Positions 11,401-20,323 of a stretch of 26,434 bases of DNA are shown piece by piece. Where the stretch lies: NCBI GenBank assembly GCA_013115125.1, contig JABANN010000482.1, positions 1-26,434 on the forward strand. The letters are read 5' to 3'. Source of the DNA: Perkinsus olseni (lineage: Eukaryota > Perkinsozoa > Perkinsida). Within the stretch, counting starts at the first letter, position 1; every line of letters begins with the position of its first letter. The notes under the pieces were generated by a model. The model made no database searches. It had not been told where the DNA came from and worked only from the letters and a program-made list of their open reading frames with translations. The translations under genes and the position numbers were made by a program.

Positions 11401-12104
11401 TGACACGACGACGACCATAACGAACCCGCACACGACAACCCGATCGAATGTATCACCTGAGGATGCAGACCATCAAAGATCTTCTCCAGCACCCTCCCCT
11501 CGCTCCACAGCGCCGTCGCCTCTGGCAGAGTTAGTTTCCGCTCTCCGCCAACGACTGCCTCCACCTCCCGTTTCCATCTCTCAAGTCCCTCCAGGCCCCT
11601 CCCAAGGCCCCGGACCTCCTCCACTTGCCACTGATTCCGCCGCAACGTCCGAGCGCTGAGTGAGCTGCTCACCATCGCACTCTCTTCATACCAGTCAGCC
11701 TCCCTCCGGGCAGACACCACTGCAGCATGCAGCGGACCTCGAGCCTCCAGGGCGTCCATAACAGTATCAACGTCAGCCTGCAGGAAGGGACCTGCCGAGC
11801 TCCTCTGCATGATCGTATCGCAGAGGCCAGCCGCCAGCTCTGTTAATTTCGGACTTCGCCTCTCCTCATCAGCCCTGGCAATCTCCTTCTGCCGCAGCGC
11901 TATCTCCTCCCTCTCCTTAGGAGGCAGCACCAAGGGCACCACCGCCTGATAATTCGCCCCCACCCGACTCGAATTCTGAGAGCTACGGTACTGCAAGAAC
12001 CGCATGTTATGATTGGCTTGCTCGGCCGCATGTCCTTCCGCTGCCGTGCTCTTAGACGGCGGAGCGGAGGTCGTGGATGACGATGAAGAGACGGTGGTGG
12101 CCAT
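5452..12104 (-). CDS. PLU-1-like helical repeat protein with C-terminal PHD finger (KDM5-like, no JmjC)
   Basis: Likely a chromatin reader. Nineteen exons: 12104-11457, 11399-11260, 11207-10214, 10161-10000, 9945-9790, 9313-9081, 9031-8681, 8628-8511, 8467-8393, 8275-8028, 7974-7733, 7665-7230, 7179-6855, 6807-6726, 6681-6335, 6285-6115, 6065-5877, 5826-5643, 5594-5452. They total 5,244 nt in phase, about 1,747 aa. Most of the protein is a run of helical units ending in Trp-x-x-Arg, such as TAWEERCRRLLEG (about 410), GEEWERRAERAVEAWE, PVWEERWQVS and DAWEARVKQL, often with an LP element before (ELWEEHYQLPRV). This is the pattern of the PLU-1 domain of KDM5/JARID1 demethylases. A PHD finger follows near residues 1640-1690: CEIC, then CDVC, HQKC and CPTC. 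KDM5 proteins have JmjN/JmjC upstream; here the start codon is only about 90 bp after the TGS1 stop, so no demethylase domain belongs to this gene. The first intron (11456-11400) may be retained. Confidence 0.8.
7666..7732 (-). repeat. 67-bp intron made of an inverted tRNA-like sequence
   Basis: Intron 11 of the PLU-1/PHD gene (phase 1). Read on the + strand it looks like the 3' part of a tRNA: B-box core GGTTCGATCCCTGG at 7713-7726 followed by TCTCACCA. Read on the gene strand, the inverted 3' end becomes the splice donor GTGAGACC, and the far end supplies the CTCAG acceptor. The T-stem is imperfect, so this is not a working tRNA gene. Confidence 0.65.
9032..9080 (-). repeat. 49-bp intron carrying a tRNA T-arm core, sense
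   Basis: Intron 6 of the PLU-1/PHD gene (phase 2). It contains GGTTCGATTCCTGG (9065-9052) preceded by AGGTCTC and followed by a pyrimidine-rich tail with five T's and CTCTCAG. The core matches the intron at 2889-2940 across 21 of 22 positions including the flank. Confidence 0.7.
9314..9789 (-). repeat. 476-bp AT-rich intron with ten 30-bp satellite units
   Basis: Intron 5 of the PLU-1/PHD gene, far longer than its neighbours. Ten 30-bp units start at 9467 and repeat exactly every 30 bp to 9766. The core is AAAACTCGTAATTTGC, and inner copies carry the 12-bp palindrome AATTTGCAAATT; edge copies are more diverged. The array is open in several frames because its unit length divides by three, but the flanking exons use a frame that stops before it, so it is intronic. 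AT content is much higher than in the surrounding DNA. Confidence 0.85.
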
Positions 12105-12196
12105 AGAAAGGAGGGCACGGACACCCAAACAATCCCTAACAGCCCCGCAGCTCCGCGCATGCCATGCAACGCAACACCACCTGCTCTGATGACAGC

Positions 12197-13372
12197 TCAC
12201 GTTAAATTTCCGAGTAACTTTCCAATACCATCTCTCCCTCGCTGAGCTTCCCTCACCGCCCCGGCGACCCGACGCAGGCTGATCTCCCTCCTTCTTAACC
12301 GATCGAGCTCCTCCAGTACCTCCTCCCGCCGAAGCCCCAGCCGTTCGGACACACACCGCGCCAAGTAATCCACAGCATCCATCTTCTCTCCCGCTGCCGA
12401 GGCTGCCATGCTCCCGAGCACACCCACCAGAGGCTGCTTCGTTATGAGCGTCCGCAGCAACGCTGCAGCCACCGACCCTCGCCAGAATAGTAGCGGAGGG
12501 ACAGGCAGCCGAGGAGAGGCCGATCGATCAATGAAGACTAGGAGCGCCTTAGTGTGAGGCTCAGGGCTCGTGTAACGTATCACGAGTATCTCAAGGAGTG
12601 GTATTGGGCCTGCACGCATGCACATCTCCACCAAGGCATTCAGATCGGTATGGCGAGGCAAGTAGAGGACGACACGGTTGAACCGGCAAGCTGGGCTGGT
12701 GGCCCAGTCCGTGAGCTCGCAACTCGCCGGATCATAGACTGGCGTCGAGTAACAGCTAGGGCCGCCCCAAGGTGGTGATAAAAATAACAAAGATTTGGTA
12801 TCACTAGGTTTACACGCCCGGACATCTCCCTCCACGTACTTCACTTTACCATCGGCCACCCCGTAGACACCAGCATTGTGCCGGGCGACCTTTAGCCGAC
12901 CTTTACTGATGTCACAAGCCACTACTTGACCGCCTCCCCTCCCGCGGCTCTGCAGTGCGAACTGGATAGCATTGCCGCCGACGCCAGCGCAACCATCAAC
13001 AACCTCAGTCGCATCGCCGTAGCGAGCATAGATCTCCTCCGCAGTGAAACGTGCGATGTTCTCAGGTGTCACCTCGAACCATGCGGCCCGGTCCATCTCG
13101 ATACCCTCATCATACCGACTCCATATCATATACCGTCTCTTCCAATCTTCTCGAGAGATCCCTCTTGGCCGTTCTTGCCGATGGGCGTTCAGCACTCGCC
13201 TCGGCGGGCGGCCACAGGTCTTCGGGTCGAACTCCTTGGGAACCATCATGACCAGTGTATCATGGAACATAGCAAACTTAGTCTTTCCCCCACACAGTGA
13301 CCCCTCTCCTATGTAACCGAATATAGTACTCCTGTTGGGGACTTCCACATGGCGATGCGGGCGAGGGACCAT
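12197..13372 (-). CDS. TGS1: Trimethylguanosine synthase (TGS1)
   Basis: S-adenosylmethionine-dependent methyltransferase that converts the m7G cap of snRNAs, snoRNAs and some other RNAs to 2,2,7-trimethylguanosine, in the nucleus. One uninterrupted exon, 391 aa. Signature order is intact: SRYDEGIEMDR then WFEVTPENIA (cap/substrate region), SAM motif VVDGCAGVGGNAIQFA, second motif VVACDISKGRLKVARHNAGVYGV, and catalytic LSPPWGGP. A basic N-terminal region (RPPRRVLNAHRQERPRG) precedes the fold. I chose the ATG at 13372 because an acceptor-like TTTCTCAG lies just upstream. The gene follows the orphan gene ending at 13503 and precedes the PLU-1/PHD gene by 92 bp, all on the same strand. A fusion with the upstream orphan gene is possible because the reading phase would allow it, but I think they are separate. 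Confidence 0.92.
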   Translation of the reverse strand: MVPRPHRHVEVPNRSTIFGYIGEGSLCGGKTKFAMFHDTLVMMVPKEFDPKTCGRPPRRVLNAHRQERPRGISREDWKRRYMIWSRYDEGIEMDRAAWFEVTPENIARFTAEEIYARYGDATEVVDGCAGVGGNAIQFALQSRGRGGGQVVACDISKGRLKVARHNAGVYGVADGKVKYVEGDVRACKPSDTKSLLFLSPPWGGPSCYSTPVYDPASCELTDWATSPACRFNRVVLYLPRHTDLNALVEMCMRAGPIPLLEILVIRYTSPEPHTKALLVFIDRSASPRLPVPPLLFWRGSVAAALLRTLITKQPLVGVLGSMAASAAGEKMDAVDYLARCVSERLGLRREEVLEELDRLRRREISLRRVAGAVREAQRGRDGIGKLLGNLT

Positions 13373-13502
13373 TGGACGCGACAACTGAGAAATTCCGTGG
13401 TGCCTTTCCTCCAAGTTCTCTCAAATGGTGAGACCCCTCCCATTGAGCCACTACAGCACGATACAAGAGCATTTAATGATAAGACGTGAATGATAATACT
13501 AC

Positions 13503-16500
13503 TTAGTGAATCTGTGTACGTTTCAGGAACAACGATGGACCCGGGTTCAATTCCCAGCACCTCCAATTTGAATCACATTCGAGTCCTCTTCCTCCGAGGC
13601 ATCAGTATCAGCCGTGCGCTCTCCAAAGGTGGCCATGGTCGTATCTTTCATATCCTCCTCGGACGAAATCGATGATCCACAACCAACCTCGAGATCTGTG
13701 CTCTGCGATCGACCAAAGATACGCCGCACTCCTCGCCCCCGTCCCGGACTACCTCCACATCCCCCCTCGCCAATGGCTGCTGGGCCGCCACTTTATTAAA
13801 CCATTTCATATCCGAGGCTGCAAGCTGGCCAATCACATGATCCCGAATGCCAAACTGAAGACAATCTCCCTGGGCTGAGCACCCCCTAACGGTGACGACT
13901 CACCCGAATCGCCTTTATCGCTCTGCTAGGCTGCCCACGGACTCGGAGACTTCGGAAGCCCCACTCAATTTCACTCCACGTTAAACCCGTGACAGGCGAC
14001 CCTTCAGAGGACGAGTCAACCCATTGGAACCGAGGATCATCTCCCTGCCAACGCACTATGATAGGCGAATCACAACCGCGGTCGCCCGATTGATCGATAG
14101 GACAACTGCTCACCTCTGTTTCAGGATCTTCCATCCGCAGCAAATATTGCGACAGGTCGTCCATGCAAAAATGCATATCCTCCCGATAAAGCCGACTGTA
14201 CCCCTACCACACCATCACCAACTCATGCCCACCATTACCCCTCCCAGATACTTACCGGCAAGCCCCTTCCAGCCGAGTCCGTGGCAGGCAACACATACAA
14301 CGGCGAATACTGCAACCAGAGGTTAGTGGAGTCTATCCGCTCCGGCCCGCGATATGGTTGGAGAAAACGCAAGATTGCAAGTGAGTCGGTTGCATCAGTC
14401 TTGCCATTGTAATCTAACAAAACAAAGAAAGCGCGCTCTCTTCGGTCACGTAACCCAAGTATAATTACCTCCACTGCTAGGCGTGCTCGAGTAAAGCTGT
14501 ATGGTTGCTTCATCCGCCAATGGGCTACCGCTTCCCACCAAAGGCTCCACTGAGACCACCTGTCAAGAAAACGCCTCCGATTCCCGAAACAGGACACCCC
14601 GACCGCAGTTAAGCGACATCCAGGTGGATGCAACGGAAAATTGAGCATCGCGGAACTAAGGACCGCCGGCAGTCCCCTCAACGGTTCGGAAATTTTTCGT
14701 TTTTGCCAGTCGTACTACCGTGTAGGCCAGAGTTGGTCGCTGAGACCTCCTCGTACGGAATCTGCTGGTGATACCATTCCGCTCGACTTTAAGGAAATGT
14801 GTCACCGGCGATAGCATCTCAACCTGATGCAGCTAATGATGAAGGTCGTTAGACATACACGATTGACCCTTTCGCTATGGAAATCTCTCATTCAGTGCCC
14901 CCCCCCACTGAGTAAAGGGCGTTTCACTGCGGTGTGAGTGACTTTGATCGTGGTCCCACTGGCGAGAAAACAGTGTTTGACGATGAAAATTGAGCTAGAG
15001 GGACTCAATATCATAGAACATGCGACGCCGGAGTTTGATAGATCTTCGAGGTGTGCAGCCAGAATTACAACGCGAAAGGACCCTTGCATGAGCGAGGCGG
15101 TCTCGCGCACTCACACTGCAGTGAAACACCCTTTACTACAATCTATTGTCATCCCATACTACTCACAAAAACGAACCTGTGGTCATCCTTATTACGTCAA
15201 ATTCACAGGAATCCGAATTTTGACTAAGCCATGTGATCCTATGACACCAACGGTGATGGGCCTACCTCAATAAGGACCTTAAGACCATTAAGATCGGTCG
15301 GGGTGTCGGTAGGGTCGAAGCGGCCGTCATGTACCACTGCTGATACCAAGTCGCTATCGGCGGTGTAGGTGATCTGCGCCTGAAGATAATAAGAATACCG
15401 TAGCCAACAAGGCAAAGCCACGGCAGCACTCAAAGCAGCCTGGGTTCCCCCAGACCTACAACTGAGACGCCCGCACAGGCCACCAACAAGAATCCCGGAG
15501 AGAGGGAAGCCGTGGCTTCGACCATCCGGGACTTATTCAAACCCGCCTCCAAAGATAGGGCGACTCGAAGCCTCCGTGATTACCGTTTCGAGGTCCTTTC
15601 CGGGTATGGTTATGTATCTATCCTTAGCTCGGGAGGAGGAACTCGACGTTCGCTGCTTCTAACAATGATGTGGTGGAAAGATGGTACAGCGAATGACCAA
15701 CCTCAGTGGTAGAGAGGAGCCTTGACCTCTTTGAGGAGTTGCAGCAGCACCACAGCCTCTGTGCCCTCAGTAAAGGGTTATGAGCGAGCAGATCACCCGC
15801 GGCAACACGGACATCAATGACCTGATGGGCCTCGAGTACTACAGGACACAGTAAGCCGTCCATAAGACTTCTATCGACCATGATTCCAACGCAAAGACCG
15901 AGCGTACAAGGAGTGCTACACCACCCCGCACGAGACAACAGCCCCTACTGAACAGCTACTCCAACCCGGTCACGCAAGGGACCCGGCATCTATACCCGAA
16001 CTGCGGAGAAGCCGCTCTAATAGGCCGCCTCAGCCTGCCTGGGTCTATTGTCACTTCCATCGCTCCCCTGTAGTACCGTTCCAACGTCATCGTGAGTGAT
16101 GGGCAGGCCTCTGCAGATGGGCTGATACACCATCACTCTGCTCACTACCGCCGGATGATCCCCGCGACGACGCTTCCCTTGGGGGTATCTTACTGACTCG
16201 GTCGACTCTGCCTCGCTCGAACTCGTCTGAGAGAGCCCCAAGATGAGTCCGTCCCTTCACACGCCTTCGCCCCTTCAAGGCCGTATTGAAAGCCTGGCTC
16301 GGCCACTGACCCTACTCCAGGTCCTCCAACCCAACCGGCAGAAACACACCGCGATTAATGACTCGTCCACCACCCTCGCCGATAAGGCCTAGTACTACCT
16401 CGCCATTCTCACTACTGGCAGGAGGCGGTGAACTCGCCCCTTCTTGGCCCAGCATCTCCTCATCCGAGGACTGCTCAGGGGACGGCGAGGATGCCTGACC

Positions 16501-16569
16501 AAAGGCTGATTCATCAACCACCGTCGAAGCCAACCCTCGTTTTATCACCTCTCGACGTCTGTATCTCAT
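13503..16569 (-). CDS. Orphan protein, 13 exons, 595 aa
   Basis: Not recognised. Exons: 16569-16336, 16293-16194, 16144-16055, 16016-15974, 15915-15702, 15658-15543, 15461-15266, 14559-14469, 14413-14239, 14195-13904, 13854-13753, 13702-13577, 13511-13503. They sum to 1,788 nt with every junction in phase. The N-terminus is basic (MRYRRREVIKRG), followed by an acidic Ser/Pro-rich stretch and a basic patch (KGRRRVKGR). A moderately hydrophobic segment near residues 270-290 (AALSAAVALPCWLRYSYY) may be a membrane anchor. The C-terminus is again acidic (DTDASEEEDSN). Two donors are unusual (GTTGGG at 16335, GTTGGT at 15701). The last exon encodes only IH before TAA, so the true 3' end may differ. 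The 706-bp intron 15265-14560 contains an inverted-repeat element. Confidence 0.6.
13512..13576 (-). repeat. 65-bp intron with an inverted tRNA T-arm-like core
   Basis: Last intron of the orphan gene. On the + strand it reads GGTTCAATTCC (13544-13554) within CCGGG...CCCAG, then GCACCTCCA, like the 3' end of a tRNA with one T-stem mismatch. On the gene strand the sequence GAACCCGGGTCC is shared with the intron at 18643-18697. The donor is GTGATT and the acceptor CACAG. Confidence 0.55.
14911..15137. mobile_element. MITE-like element with 31-bp terminal inverted repeats
   Basis: The left end (14911-14941, AGTAAAGGGCGTTTCACTGC...) and right end (15107-15137) are inverted copies matching at 28 of 31 positions. 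The ~165-bp interior has no credible coding capacity. It lies in the 706-bp intron of the orphan gene. I could not find a clear target-site duplication, so the class of DNA transposon is unknown. The close match of the two ends suggests either a fairly recent insertion or selection for a hairpin. Confidence 0.65.
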
Positions 16570-17169
16570 AGGGTAGCGAGAGTATAATCAAAGCAACAGC
16601 TAGGCAGTAGAATGAGCCAATCGCCATGCAATTTCTCGTCTTAATCACTAACAACCGCGCACGCCCAACTCTAGCGCTCGCCCCAACTGTACTATCACTT
16701 TGCGCTGACCCCCTCGAGAATTGAATTGAAGTGCGCTCCATAGGTTTACCGCCTCATCGTGGCGTGGGTGTGTTAACACAAAGCTAAACCGAACCTACGG
16801 CGCTCGGCAATCACCCAGCGGGTGGCGACTGAGTGGCGGTAAAAATTCCCTCCCCCCTGTTTTTCCAACAACCCATGCCTTCGCCACTACGATTACTACC
16901 GAGCCCGTGGTTCTGTTCGAGTTGTGCATTGGCCGCATTGGTGCTCGACGATGCTAGCCAATACTCATGGTCGTTTATAGTGTAGTTGCGGATTAGTCAT
17001 TGACAACGACTCGTTGTACTCATTCCCATCACCACTTTCTTTAGTTTTAGCGTCTTAACCATGCTTCACCATGTGCACTGCATACTTTTGGGGTTGAGGG
17101 ATGATGCCCCGGTAATAGAAAAAAAGAAGTGCGGTTTCAGAGCTGGCCTACTGAACACCCCCGCTGAGC
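16570..17169. other. Spacer between divergent genes, no gene seen
   Basis: Separates the start of the orphan gene (-) from a weak + strand gene. A short frame at 16741-16514 with a hydrophobic run cannot be spliced in phase to the orphan gene; the run ends in CTACTGCCTAG, a possible trans-splice acceptor 5' of the ATG at 16569. No RNA gene recognised. Confidence 0.5.
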
Positions 17170-17626
17170 ATGGTCAACATCAATGGCTCGGGTAACGTAG
17201 GATTACAGCTGGTCCACGCTTGCCGGCGCTGCATCCCCGGGTTGATCGAGGTTAGTGAGCGATGGTCTCAATTTAGTTTCCCCGAAGGCGTCGAATATAG
17301 TATTCACCGGAAGACTTTTCCCACTTCGAAAAGCCCTCCTTCGGTCGTCTTCGAAATGCCCTCGGGGGAGAGAGAAAGGGAGCGCCTCCGTCCATGGATG
17401 AGGAATCCAAGTGAACTGTTTCCCGTTGTGTTGCTAATCTTGACGACCGGCGAGCCGACGAGTTCCATCGGTGGTAGTAGCTCTCCCGTTACATTGTCTT
17501 CTGACCAGAGTACGATATGACCGGGTGAACTACGCCACTTCCCGATCGAATAAGATCTTTTTTCTGCTGATTCAAACGGGAATGAAAAACGGAATTATGT
17601 CATGTAAAAGTGTTCATCCACTTTGA
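17170..17626 (+). CDS. Possible small hypothetical gene, three exons
   Basis: Exons 17170-17250, 17301-17410 and 17509-17626 join in phase through a 50-bp intron (GTTAGT donor) and a 98-bp intron, giving 102 aa starting MVNINGSGNVGLQLVHACRR. Without the second splice it would stop at 17414. No family is recognised and there is no domain to anchor it, so this is a tentative model. The stretch 17627-18003 contains another open frame (17664-17897) that I cannot connect in phase. Confidence 0.3.
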
Positions 17627-18003
17627 GTGCTTTCGCAAATTTAAAGAACTCGAGCCGCGCTGATTGAGTCTTACTCCACATGCCATCAAACCAAGTTGGA
17701 TCATGAATTCAGATTCGGTGACAAAGCGAAGTCGGTTTGACAATTCTTTAGGCTCGGTGACACTCGCTGAAGTGCTATCAAAATCGTTCAAATTGGCCGG
17801 AGAGAGATTTTATCGGTGTAGAAAGAAGTTCGGCACTCATATTGTGTGCCCTTCCTGGCTTTCGAGGAATCCAGCATCAAAATTTGATGAGAAGTAGCGG
17901 GCCGCCCTCCGATCGGGCCAATGGGTTTGGTTGCTGACTCGACGAAGTGAAGGGTGGATGATAATGTTGGTGTATTGGCATCAAGAGCAGTAGGTTTTTC
18001 TTA

Positions 18004-18847
18004 ATGCTTCAGCCGCGGTCGCTCCTCCGCCTCCAGTCGACCAGCAGGCTCCTCATCTCCGCCTCCCGAGGCTGCATCTCTGCTCCTGTTCGCTGCACGC
18101 CACGGCGGTTCTGTACGGGGCCTGTTGCTAAAACTGAGGAAACGCAGCAGAAGCAGCAGCCTGAGAGCAAATGGAGGGGCCCTCTGGCATTTGGTAGTAC
18201 AATGGGATAGTTGGAGGCGTCACGCGCCACGAAATTCGGTGGTACCATCATCAGGTGCTGCCCTGGGGTTGGGCCTCGTGGGCCTGATAGCGTACGATCC
18301 GGGAGTGCTGGACCAGATTAAAAAGGCTATGTCCAACGAGCACTTGGAGAACTCAGGAGACAAGGCCTTTACTACGTTGGAGAAGAGGGACCGAGATGAG
18401 CTCAAATTTGTGGGGAAAATGATACCGAAAATGGAAGAAGATCAGTTCGATAATACTGATAATATCATCTTAGTGGTACTATCAGAACCTTGCATAAGCA
18501 CTCCCATTACACCGTCGTTTAGACGTTCAACAGCGAGCAACAGCGGAGAGAAAACCTTTTGCAGCTTGGCAGCTTCATACGAGATCTACGGGATACAGCG
18601 CTCGCTAATAGAGTGGCTGAGAAGACCAGCAATCTCGAAAATGTACAACGGTCTCACCGGGGTTCGAACCCGGGTCCTCGACGTATCCGTGTTGTAGACA
18701 CACTTCTACTACGCTGTGGCTCCAGGGGCATCACCAGATGATAAGTTGGATTTCATCTTGTACAAGGGGCAAAGGCGGCAGAAGGTGCAGCTGAGCGGAG
18801 AGGGCAGGGAGGCCTCCCAGAAGGTGGTGGACGAAATGGAGAAGTAG
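18004..18847 (+). CDS. Probable mitochondrial single-pass membrane protein
   Basis: Exons 18004-18193, 18255-18472, 18523-18642 and 18698-18847 are in phase and encode 225 aa. The first ~45 residues are Arg/Ser-rich with no acidic residue (MLQPRSLLRLQSTSRLL...RRFCTG), as expected of a mitochondrial presequence. One hydrophobic helix follows near residue 65 (AALGLGLVGLIAY). The rest is charged and helical, with a Gln/Arg/Glu-rich coil-like section (SEQQRRENLLQLG). The stop at 18847 is 62 bp before the next ATG on the same strand. The family is not recognised; an inner-membrane or import-associated role is a guess from topology only. Confidence 0.65.
18643..18697 (+). repeat. 55-bp intron with a palindromic tRNA B-box core
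   Basis: Third intron of the gene above, phase 0. It contains GGTTCGAACC (18661-18670), a perfect B-box and itself a palindrome, inside CCGGG/CCCGG that would form a full T-stem. Its right flank GAACCCGGGTCC matches the intron at 13576-13512. Confidence 0.7.
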
Positions 18848-18909
18848 TGTGGCGGAGCGAAGGGACTCGAGAACGTCGGGCAGGGCGTTTCTGCAGGTTT
18901 TTCCAGCCC

Positions 18910-20076
18910 ATGAGTCGACCGTTGGACGAGTTACCGAAGTTCCCCGAGGAAACTCCCGTAGAGGAGGTCAGCGCTCTCAATTTCAACGATAGAGTTATCG
19001 CAGCCGCAAGACCGGACATGGCAATTCTGTTACAAATGTGATAACGGTATCATGTTCCACAACTCGACCTATTCTGTATCTAGCAGTCGTGGACCTTGGA
19101 TATGTCAGGTATGAGGATTCGTGTTTCCTATGCTTCCTCATGCGGCCTTTTGTAAACCAACTAGAAGACACCTTCCGACGTGCTCATCTCCCCATCACAA
19201 TAAAGCGGCTCAACATCGAGAAGAACGATTTCCCACTCGGGTAGGGCCTTCTGTCGTCCAATAACTCCTCACCCTTCCGCCTCTCAGATGTCCCGTCGCT
19301 CGAGGCACTCCGACCTTCGTGCTCTATCGCGGTTATTCTCCCAAACCCGAGAAGCTGGTAGTCATCGGCCCTACTTTCAGAGGGTCATAACTGACTTGTC
19401 AGGCCGAGTTCCGTCCGCGAGACATTGTGGATCGGATACGGACAGATCTCTTGCATGAGCACCCCGGCATAACGCTATCGGAGCATTTACTACGGAAATG
19501 GGAGGGCATGGTGAACCAGGTGTCCCAACGGTAACAGCGGCCTGAGCCTTCCCGATCGATGGGACGGTTGGTGCTGCTCAGGTTCCAACTCCTATCGCAG
19601 TTGATAATGTGGAATACTGAGCTGGAGAAATCACAGATGGTCCTGGCGGGTGTCAGCAGCTCCGCTCCGGAGGCGGTGAGCGGACTTTCCTTCTCAGTGG
19701 GAACTCGGTAATTCCCTTGGTCAGGTGAGGGCGATGGACAAGTACCTAGTGATGGCTAGCTCGGGCGACGATAAGGAACTCTTCACCTCTGTGGTAAGCG
19801 CCGTTGTGATGTGCCGAAGGAAGGGAGGGTTCCATCAGGTTTCCGAGATTATGTCCGCGGATATGAAACGAACGGATCTCTTGGATGAGAATATCAAATA
19901 CTTGAACAAGGAAGTAATGCTGGCACAGCGAAGACGGGTTTTTGCGGTGTCATCTCTGCCCGTTGGAGCAGGTGATGAATGCTGAGATGGACGCACTCGT
20001 GATGGCCGAAATGATGGCAGAGAACGTTGTTCAGCTTGAAGAGGAGAAAGGAGAGGCTTCCGAGCGCATTGCCTAG
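18910..20076 (+). CDS. Thioredoxin-fold protein with CFLC active site
   Basis: Eight exons: 18910-19037, 19109-19240, 19288-19357, 19403-19530, 19582-19675, 19725-19793, 19839-19913, 19972-20076; 801 nt, 266 aa, all in phase. Residues ~20-110 match a thioredoxin domain: helix NFNDRVIAAARPD, strand MAILLQM, active site C48-F-L-C51 followed four residues later by Pro (MRPFVNQLE), and the cis-proline loop RGTPTFVLY near 92-100. The usual WCGPC is replaced by SCFLC, and Trp is missing before the first Cys. The remaining ~150 residues are mostly helical (LLSQLIMWNTELEKS, MDALVMAEMMAENVVQLEEEK) and are not a known thioredoxin partner domain to me. No signal peptide is seen, so a soluble oxidoreductase or thioredoxin-like binding protein is likely. 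Confidence 0.8.
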
Positions 20077-20323
20077 TGTTTCTGTGATAAGCATCTCGCG
20101 TTGTTAGTGTAACACAACAAGATTTTTCTGAACTGTCTTGAAATCCTTTTACGTATTACGTGTATTTTCAATGAAAATTCGAGAATAATCAACAACTGTT
20201 ATGGACAGACGACTTGAAGGAAAATATTATCGGAATCGGAAAGACGAATACTGTAGTACCGGCCACTGGCCGCATTTGTAGAATTGCGAACCACGAAGTA
20301 TTGTCGAGCAGCAAGAAGGCAGT

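Noticed and set aside
15395-15410. ACCGTAGCCA, the start of the dinozoan spliced-leader consensus; ACCGTAGCC also near 1757 and 11178
   Set aside because: Only the first 9-10 bases match and the rest of the leader does not follow; one copy is in coding sequence. Treated as chance.
18698-18735. A-box-like sequence that would complete a tRNA with the B box at 18661
   Set aside because: It falls in the coding exon (reads THFYYAVAPG) and the acceptor ends do not pair, so there is no full tRNA gene here.
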